Shown here in pieces: positions 1-5,460 of a DNA stretch of 5,460 nt. The translations under genes and the position numbers were made by a program. Every line of letters begins with the position of its first letter. Position 1 is the first letter of the stretch. This DNA comes from Betaproteobacteria bacterium RIFCSPLOWO2_02_FULL_68_150. Its GTDB lineage: Bacteria > Pseudomonadota > Gammaproteobacteria > Burkholderiales > SG8-39. Location of the stretch: assembly GCA_001771975.1 (NCBI GenBank), contig MERE01000125.1:1-5460 (forward strand). Direction: 5' to 3'. The notes beneath the pieces were generated by a model, which worked only from the letters and a program-made list of their open reading frames with translations, was not told the origin of the DNA and did no database searches.

Positions 1-133
1 GGGACTGCTGGTGGCGCGCTATCTCGGCGATTCGAGCGAAGCCGCGAAGCGTTGCCTGGTGCGAATCTGGTCGCTGTTGCGTCCGGCGCTCATCGGGTGC
101 GCCGCCGTGGAACCGAGAATCTGGAGAACCTGA
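1..133 (+). CDS. ureD: Urease accessory protein UreD, C-terminal end (partial at left edge)
   Basis: Only the last 43 codons are in the window; the gene begins upstream of the left edge. The frame starting at base 2 reads through GLLVARYLGDSSEA, continues with LLRPALIG, and ends in PRIWRT followed by TGA at 131-133. This matches the usual UreD/UreH C-terminus, where an arginine-rich LRPAL segment precedes a closing PRIW(N/R)T. UreD is the scaffold that binds apo-urease and recruits UreF and UreG, and it is thought to help pass nickel to the active site. Its stop codon directly abuts the ureA start (TGAATG), as expected for the first gene of a ureDABCEFG operon. Identification rests on a short segment plus position, but both agree. 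Confidence 0.88.
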   Translation, partial: GLLVARYLGDSSEAAKRCLVRIWSLLRPALIGCAAVEPRIWRT

Positions 134-436
134 ATGGAGCTGACGCCGCGCGAGAAAGACAAGCTGCTGATCTTCACCGCCGCGCTGCTCGCCGAGCGCC
201 GCCGCGCGCGCGGTTTGAAGCTGAATTACCCGGAGGCGGTGGCTTTCATCAGCGCCGCGATCATGGAAGGCGCACGCGATGGCAGGAGCGTCTCGGAACT
301 GATGGGCCGGGGCGCGACGCTGCTCAAGCGCGAAGAAGTGATGGAAGGCGTGCCCGAGATGATCCCGGAAATCCAAGTCGAGGCGACCTTTCCCGACGGC
401 ACGAAACTCGTGACCGTGCACAACCCGATCGTCTGA
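134..436 (+). CDS. ureA: Urease gamma subunit UreA
   Basis: This is the smallest structural subunit of urease, which assembles with UreB and UreC into the (UreABC)3 enzyme in the cytoplasm. The product has 100 residues, the normal length for a free-standing gamma subunit. It opens with MELTPREKDKLLIFTAALLA, carries the conserved LNYPEAVAFI segment at about residues 30-39, the MEGVPEMIPEIQVEATFPDGT stretch at about 70-90, and ends in VHNPIV. The start is supported by GGAGA at 123-127, six bases ahead of the ATG. The ATG lies immediately after the ureD stop, so the two are probably translationally coupled. The subunit is not fused to UreB, unlike in Helicobacter. Confidence 0.97.
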   Translation: MELTPREKDKLLIFTAALLAERRRARGLKLNYPEAVAFISAAIMEGARDGRSVSELMGRGATLLKREEVMEGVPEMIPEIQVEATFPDGTKLVTVHNPIV

Positions 437-440
437 GAGG
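435..440 (+). promoter_or_regulatory. Ribosome binding site of ureB
   Basis: GAGAGG overlaps the ureA stop codon (TGA 434-436) and lies five bases before the ureB ATG at 446. It fixes the ureB start and sits at the only non-overlapping, non-abutting junction among the urease genes (9-base gap). Confidence 0.7.
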
Positions 441-445
441 CCGAC

Positions 446-750
446 ATGATTCCAGGTGAAATGAAAGTGGCTGCAGGCGAAATCGAGATCAACTCCGGCC
501 GCATAACGGTCGCGCTGCGGGTGACGAACTCGGGCGACCGGCCGGTCCAGGTCGGCTCGCACTACCATTTCTTCGAGGCGAACGACGCGCTGAAATTCGA
601 GCGCAAGAAAGCCTATGGCTTCCGGCTCAATATCGCCGCGGGCACCGCGGTGCGCTTCGAGCCCGGTCAGATGCGCACCGTGGAACTGGTGGCGCTCGCG
701 GGCGAGCGCAAGGTGTACGGCTTCGCCGGCAAGGTCATGGGAGCGCTGAA

Positions 751-754
<4 letters not shown>
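446..754 (+). CDS. ureB: Urease beta subunit UreB
   Basis: This is the second structural subunit of urease, packing against UreC in the trimeric enzyme. The product has 102 residues, normal for a free-standing beta subunit. The family pattern is clear: start MIPGE, a beta-rich core with VTNSGDRPVQVGSHYHFFE at about residues 26-44, then GFRLNIAAGTAVRFEPGQ at about 58-75, and the closing VELVALAGERKVYGFAGKV at about 79-97. VGSHYHFFE and AGTAVRFEPG are hallmark UreB sequences. The start is set by the GAGAGG just upstream. The last codons overlap the ureC start in an ATGA arrangement (751-754), a common sign of translational coupling. Confidence 0.97.
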
Positions 755-2447
<1,693 letters not shown>

Positions 2448-2448
<1 letters not shown>

Positions 2449-2951
2449 TGATCGAGATCAGGAACAAGCTGAAATCGCGCCGCGCGGCGTACCCGCTGCA
2501 GATCGGCGGTGCGCTGCGGCTGCCGTTCGAGCAACGGCAGAAAAGCCGCCTGCGCACGCGGCTCGTCAGCGGAGAGGAGGTCGGGCTGATGCTGCCGCGG
2601 GGCGAGGTGCTGCGCGGCGGCGATCTGGTCACCGCGTCGGACGGCCGCATCATCGAGGTGATCGCGCAGCCCGAGACGCTGCTGCATGTCGAGTGCGCCA
2701 CGCCGGCGGCGCTCGCGCGCGCCGCCTATCACCTCGGCAACCGCCACGTTGCGGTGGAAGTGGGCGATGGCTACCTGCGCCTGGCGCCCGACCCGGTGCT
2801 CAGGGAGATGCTGCTGGGGCTCGGTGCGAGCCCGCGCGAAGTCGAAGCGCCGTTCGAGCCCGAGAGCGGCGCCTACGGCGGTGGCCAGCGGCACGAAGAG
2901 ACCGGACACGGTGGCAGGATCCACGATCACGACCACGACCATGAGCATTGA
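2448..2951 (+). CDS. ureE: Urease nickel metallochaperone UreE with His-rich tail
   Basis: UreE binds Ni(II) and delivers it to UreG in the UreDFG activation complex. The product from the ATG at 2448 has 167 residues. The N-terminal half (about 1-75) is the peptide-binding-like domain, including GLMLPRGEVLRGGD. The C-terminal metal-binding domain (about 76-145) contains HLGNRHVAVEV, whose H100 corresponds to the conserved interface histidine (His96 in Klebsiella). Residues 149-167 form a tail with seven histidines, ending in alternating His and Asp/Glu, typical of nickel-storing UreE proteins. The open frame extends far upstream inside ureC, but family similarity starts only here. The ATG overlaps the ureC stop by one base (TGATG) and has no clear ribosome binding site, so it probably depends on coupling to ureC. 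Confidence 0.95.
2922..2945 (+). repeat. Hexanucleotide repeat coding the UreE His-Asp tail
   Basis: Four imperfect in-frame copies of CAYGAN (CACGAT, CACGAC, CACGAC, CATGAG) encode His-Asp, His-Asp, His-Asp, His-Glu at UreE residues 159-166, followed by a final His and the stop. Gain or loss of a unit would preserve the ureE frame. The last unit contains the ureF ATG (2941-2943). The array is short and may simply reflect selection for alternating His and acidic residues. Confidence 0.7.
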
Positions 2952-3594
2952 GGCCCTGACCCGCCTGTTGCAGCTCGCGAGTCCGGCGTTGCCGGTGGGG
3001 GCGTACAGCTATTCCGGCGGGCTCGAAGCAGCGCTCGAGGCGGGTGTGGTGCATGACGCCCCCAGCGCCGAGTGCTGGATCGGCGCCGTGCTCGAGCATT
3101 CCGTGGCGCGCATGGAGGCGCCGGTGCTGCTGCGCCTGGTGCAGGCATTTCGCGAAGGCGCGCCGGCGCAGGAATGGAACGACCGTTTTCTGGCGAGCCG
3201 CGAATCTGCGGAGTTGCGCGCGGAGACCGTCCAGATGGGTTATTCGCTCGAGCGGCTGCTCGCGGATCTCGATGTCGGCATGACCGGCGTCGACGAAGCG
3301 GCGTTTCCCACCGCGTTCGCGCTCGCGGTGGCGAGCTGGAGAATCGATCCGCAAAGCGCGCTCGTCGCTTACCTCTGGGCCTGGGTGGAGAACCAGGTCA
3401 TGGCGGCAGTGAAATCGGTGCCGCTCGGCCAGACCGACGGCCAGCGGATCCTCTACTCGCTCGGGGGCCGCCTTGGCGGGATCGCCGAGCGCGCGGCCGC
3501 GCTTACCGACGATGAGCTGGGCAACTTCGCGCCGGGTCTCGCGCTGCTTTCGGCGCGGCACGAAACGCAGTATTCGAGGCTTTTCCGGTCATGA
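2941..3594 (+). CDS. ureF: Urease accessory protein UreF
   Basis: UreF is an all-helical protein that bridges UreD and UreG in the urease activation complex and controls the UreG GTPase. The product from the ATG at 2941 has 217 residues, slightly shorter than many members of about 220-240. The signature LLQLASPALPVGAYSYSGGL is at residues 9-28, followed by a WIGAVLEHS helix at about 46-54, ESAELRAETVQMG at about 88-100, WVENQVMAAVKSVPLGQTDG at 148-167, and the C-terminal HETQYSRLFRS, all family features. The open frame continues upstream in ureE, but the family N-terminus (MSIEALTRLLQL) begins here. It overlaps ureE by 11 bases with no proper ribosome binding site, since the UreE His codons occupy that position. 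Coupling to ureE translation is therefore likely. Confidence 0.96.
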   Translation: MSIEALTRLLQLASPALPVGAYSYSGGLEAALEAGVVHDAPSAECWIGAVLEHSVARMEAPVLLRLVQAFREGAPAQEWNDRFLASRESAELRAETVQMGYSLERLLADLDVGMTGVDEAAFPTAFALAVASWRIDPQSALVAYLWAWVENQVMAAVKSVPLGQTDGQRILYSLGGRLGGIAERAAALTDDELGNFAPGLALLSARHETQYSRLFRS

Positions 3595-4202
3595 CTTTGC
3601 GCATCGGCATCGGCGGTCCTGTGGGCTCGGGCAAGACGGCGCTCGCGCTTGCGCTGTGCCGGAGCTTGCGCGATCGCTACAGCCTCGCGGTGGTCACCAA
3701 CGACATCTACACCGAGGAGGACGCGCAGTTCCTGGTGCGCAACGAGGCGCTCGCGCCCGAACGCATCATCGGCGTGGAGACCGGCGGCTGCCCGCATACC
3801 GCGATTCGCGAGGACGCATCGATCAATCTGGAAGCGGTGGCGCGCCTCGACCGGCGCTTTCCGGGGCTCGATGCGATCCTGATCGAATCGGGCGGCGACA
3901 ACCTCGCCGCGACCTTCAGCCCGGAGCTGTCCGACCTGACGCTTTACGTGATCGACGTCGCCGCGGGCGACAAGATTCCGCGCAAGGGCGGCCCGGGCAT
4001 CACCAAGTCGGATCTGCTGGTGATCAACAAGATCGACCTCGCGCCCATGGTGGGGGCGTCGCTCGAAGTGATGGCGCGCGACGCGAAGAAGATGCGCGGC
4101 GAGCGGCCGTTCGCGTTCACCAACCTGAAAACCGGGCAGGGCCTGGAAACCGTGATCGAATTCATCGAAAAGGAAGGCATGCTATGCACCGTGCAGCAGT
4201 GA
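3591..4202 (+). CDS. ureG: Urease accessory GTPase UreG
   Basis: UreG is a SIMIBI-class GTPase that dimerises around Ni(II) and powers nickel insertion into urease with UreD and UreF, receiving the metal from UreE. The product has 203 residues, the normal length. Visible motifs are the P-loop GPVGSGKT at 9-16, TNDIYTEEDA at 36-45, the nickel-binding Cys-Pro-His at C67-P68-H69 (ETGGCPHTAIRED), ESGGDNLAATFSPEL at 99-113, and the guanine-specificity motif NKIDL at 146-150. Its ATG overlaps the ureF stop (ATGA, 3591-3594). The nearest GAGG (3576-3579) is rather far away, which again suggests coupling. The last 19 bases overlap the next small gene. The usual His-rich N-terminal extension found in some UreG proteins is absent; nickel storage is left to the UreE tail. 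Confidence 0.98.
   Translation: MTLRIGIGGPVGSGKTALALALCRSLRDRYSLAVVTNDIYTEEDAQFLVRNEALAPERIIGVETGGCPHTAIREDASINLEAVARLDRRFPGLDAILIESGGDNLAATFSPELSDLTLYVIDVAAGDKIPRKGGPGITKSDLLVINKIDLAPMVGASLEVMARDAKKMRGERPFAFTNLKTGQGLETVIEFIEKEGMLCTVQQ
4170..4177 (+). promoter_or_regulatory. Strong ribosome binding site inside the end of ureG
   Basis: AAGGAAGG lies six bases before the ATG at 4184, within the last codons of ureG. It is the best ribosome binding site among the accessory-gene starts in this window and is the main evidence that the small downstream frame is translated from 4184. Confidence 0.65.
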
Positions 4203-4396
4203 TCGTGCTTCTTTCCGCGGGCGAGGCGCTCGCGCATCCCGACCACGGGGCCGGAGGTTGGCTGTCCGCGACGCTGCAGCATCTGCTCAGCGAACCGGAT
4301 CATCTGGCGCTGATCGTGTTGCCGGTCGCGATCGCGGCGGGGTGGCTGCTGCGGCACCGGTTGAAGACGCCCCTGGCGAAGCGGCGCGACCTCTAG
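4184..4396 (+). CDS. Small UreJ/HupE-like single-span membrane protein
   Basis: A 70-residue product begins with a plausible signal peptide (MHRAAVIVLLSAGEALA, predicted cleavage after A17) and would leave a mature protein starting HPDHGAGG. It then has H33-x5-D39-H40 (HLLSEPDH), one hydrophobic span at about 41-56 (LALIVLPVAIAAGWLL), and a basic tail RHRLKTPLAKRRDL. An N-terminal HPxH after the signal peptide plus HX5DH at the start of a membrane segment is the pattern of HupE/UreJ nickel permeases, but those have about 190-200 residues and several spans. Here only the first module is present. It overlaps ureG by 19 bases and has a strong ribosome binding site, so it is probably co-expressed with urease. 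Function is unproven; a role in nickel binding or uptake is inference. It could also be the remnant of a deleted ureJ. Confidence 0.68.
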   Translation: MHRAAVIVLLSAGEALAHPDHGAGGWLSATLQHLLSEPDHLALIVLPVAIAAGWLLRHRLKTPLAKRRDL

Positions 4397-4449
4397 CGAC
4401 CACCACTGTCGCCGCAGCACGACACACCGTCGCGCTTGCTGCCGGCGCA

Positions 4450-4473
4450 CCGCGCGTATTAAAGTATGCGCGG
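4450..4473 (+). other. Hairpin in the intergenic region (possible transcript end or operator)
   Basis: CCGCGCGTA (4450-4458) pairs with TATGCGCGG (4465-4473) across the six-base loop TTAAAG, giving nine pairs including one G-U. The stem is GC-rich like an intrinsic terminator, but GGGAGTTAGC follows it instead of a run of T, in either orientation. It may stabilise the 3' end of the urease mRNA, mark a Rho-dependent end, or be a protein-binding palindrome. Confidence 0.4.
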
Positions 4474-4566
4474 GGGAGTTAGCACGAGCGATGTCGACCG
4501 CGATCCGATGCCCCTTCCAAATAATGGGAACACTGATCCCGGTCCGCTGCATCGCTTTACTTACTC

Positions 4567-4570
4567 GGAG
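4567..4570 (+). promoter_or_regulatory. Ribosome binding site of the lipoprotein gene
   Basis: GGAG lies six bases before the ATG at 4577. It supports this start, which also gives a complete lipoprotein signal peptide. Confidence 0.6.
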
Positions 4571-4576
4571 CCCTCA

Positions 4577-5460
4577 ATGTTCAGGTCCCTGTTGAAATTC
4601 CGCCGCCCTGCGGCGGTTGCGAGCGCGATTGCGGCCGCCGCCCTGCTGGCCGCTTGCGGCAGCGGCGGTGGAGGCGGCGAGGCGGATGCCGGCACTTTGC
4701 GCCTCGCATTGACCGATACGCCGGCGTGCGGCTACGACGCCGTTTTCGTCACCATCCAGAAGGTGCGTGTCCACCAGAGCGGCACCGCCGGTGAGTCCGA
4801 TGCCGGTTGGTCGGAGGTAGTGCTGCAGCCGGCCAAGCGCGTCGATCTGCTGTCGCTTCAGAATGGCGTGCTGGCCGAGCTTGGTCAGACGCCGTTGCCT
4901 GCGGGCAAGTACACGCAACTGCGGCTCGTGCTGGCGGCGAACGACGCCACGACGCCGATGGCCAATTCGGTCATTCCGACCGGTGGCACGGAAACCCCGT
5001 TGACGACGCCGAGCGCCTTTCAGACCGGGCTGAAGCTCAATGTCAACATCGATGTCGAGGCCAATAAGCTGGCGGACTTCGTGCTCGACTTCGATGCCTG
5101 CCGTTCCGTTGTGAAACGCGGCAACTCCGGCGCGTACAACCTCAAGCCGGTGATGAGCGTCACGCCCCGCATATTTACGGCGGTGATTGGCTTTGTGCAC
5201 ACCGCGTTGGCCGGCGGTACCACGTCAGTGTCCGCGCAACAGGCTGGCGTGCCGATCAAGTCGACGACGCCGGATGCGACGGGCAAGTTCATTCTGGGAC
5301 CGATTCCCGACGGGACTTATGACGTCGTCGTATCGGCCGCGGGCCGCGTCACGGCGACCGTCACGGGCGTGATCGCGTCGAGCACCGCAAACACGACGCT
5401 CAACGATGCGACGGTGCCGATCGATCCGCCTGTGTCAGTAATGCATACGGCCTCGGGTAC
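4577..5460 (+). CDS. DUF4382-type lipoprotein (partial at right edge)
   Basis: The frame is open for 294 codons from the ATG at 4577 to the window end, with no stop. The N-terminus is a lipoprotein signal: basic MFRSLLKFRRPA, a hydrophobic alanine-rich stretch, and lipobox L24-A25-A26-C27. G28-S29 after the cysteine, rather than Asp, favours the outer membrane. A Gly-rich linker (about 28-34) leads to a domain at about 39-196 resembling DUF4382: GTLRLALTDTPACGYDAVFV at its start, a KVRVHQSG segment, LPAGKYTQLRLVL at 107-119, and DFDACRSVVKRGNSGAYNLK at 171-190. C51 and C175 might form a disulfide. Residues about 201-282 look like a carboxypeptidase-regulatory-like beta-sandwich (ATGKFILGPIPDGTYDVVVS at 234-253). 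The molecular role is unknown for this family. It is not clearly linked to urease: it has its own ribosome binding site and a 180-base gap. Confidence 0.82.
   Translation, partial: MFRSLLKFRRPAAVASAIAAAALLAACGSGGGGGEADAGTLRLALTDTPACGYDAVFVTIQKVRVHQSGTAGESDAGWSEVVLQPAKRVDLLSLQNGVLAELGQTPLPAGKYTQLRLVLAANDATTPMANSVIPTGGTETPLTTPSAFQTGLKLNVNIDVEANKLADFVLDFDACRSVVKRGNSGAYNLKPVMSVTPRIFTAVIGFVHTALAGGTTSVSAQQAGVPIKSTTPDATGKFILGPIPDGTYDVVVSAAGRVTATVTGVIASSTANTTLNDATVPIDPPVSVMHTASG

Larger units (their letters stand above)
4397..4576 (+). other. Intergenic region between urease operon and lipoprotein gene
   Basis: No convincing coding frame is seen in this 180-base gap. It holds a 9-bp hairpin at 4450-4473 and the lipoprotein ribosome binding site. 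It should contain the end of the urease transcript and may hold a promoter for the lipoprotein gene, but no clear -35/-10 pair with proper spacing could be found. The sequence is locally less GC-rich around 4457-4466 and 4517-4526 than the genes on either side. Confidence 0.6.

Noticed and set aside
2686..2940. Upstream extension of the ureF frame inside ureE
   Set aside because: It encodes an Arg/Ser/Pro/Thr-rich shadow of ureE. The UreF N-terminus (MSIEALTRLLQL) begins at 2941.
4436..4465. Possible promoter TTGCTG with TAAAGT 18 bases later
   Set aside because: Only three of six bases match at the -35 position and the -10 match is poor; it also overlaps the hairpin. Too weak to annotate.
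4494..4525. Possible promoter TCGACC with AATAAT
   Set aside because: The AATAAT is a good -10 match, but the spacer is 20 bases and no better -35 lies at 16-18 bases.
4491..4595. Short frame of 34 codons starting MSTAIRCPFQ in the intergenic gap
   Set aside because: There is no ribosome binding site at a proper distance, it overlaps the well-supported lipoprotein start, and its composition is not convincing.
4574..5200. Minus-strand frame of 208 codons opposite the lipoprotein gene
   Set aside because: It is Arg/His-rich and without a family signature, and it lies antisense to a frame with a clear signal peptide, lipobox and domain motifs.

Overview
The window is a compact, GC-rich stretch with every supported gene on the + strand. 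It carries most of a nickel-dependent urease operon in the order ureD (C-terminal end only), ureA, ureB, ureC, ureE, ureF, ureG, then a 70-residue membrane-anchored protein that looks like a miniature UreJ/HupE. A 180-bp intergenic gap separates this from a lipoprotein gene of the DUF4382 type that runs off the right edge. Codon usage, three separate urease structural subunits, the gene order and the DUF4382 sequence all suggest a proteobacterium, most likely a betaproteobacterium (Burkholderiales/Rhodocyclales-like). The genus cannot be set by reading alone.

Layout: 1-133 is the end of ureD. 134-2448 holds the structural genes ureA (gamma), ureB (beta) and ureC (alpha). 2448-4202 holds the maturation genes ureE (nickel donor), ureF and ureG (GTPase). 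4184-4396 is the mini UreJ/HupE-like gene. 4397-4576 is non-coding and holds a 9-bp hairpin and a ribosome binding site. From 4577 to the edge is the lipoprotein. The urease genes are almost seamless: most junctions abut or overlap by 1 to 19 bases, and only ureA-ureB has a short gap (9 nt). This points to one polycistronic mRNA with translational coupling.

How the genes work together: UreA, UreB and UreC form the apo-urease that hydrolyses urea to ammonia and carbamate. UreD, UreF and UreG form the GTP-dependent activation complex, and UreE, with a histidine-rich tail, hands over nickel. All catalytic and nickel-binding residues expected in UreC are present, so the enzyme is predicted to be functional. 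The 70-residue protein keeps the HX5DH metal motif of HupE/UreJ nickel permeases but has only one transmembrane segment after its signal peptide.

I do not see a new multi-gene system here. The most unusual item is the mini UreJ/HupE protein. Second is the hexanucleotide repeat coding for the UreE His tail, which also contains the ureF start codon.
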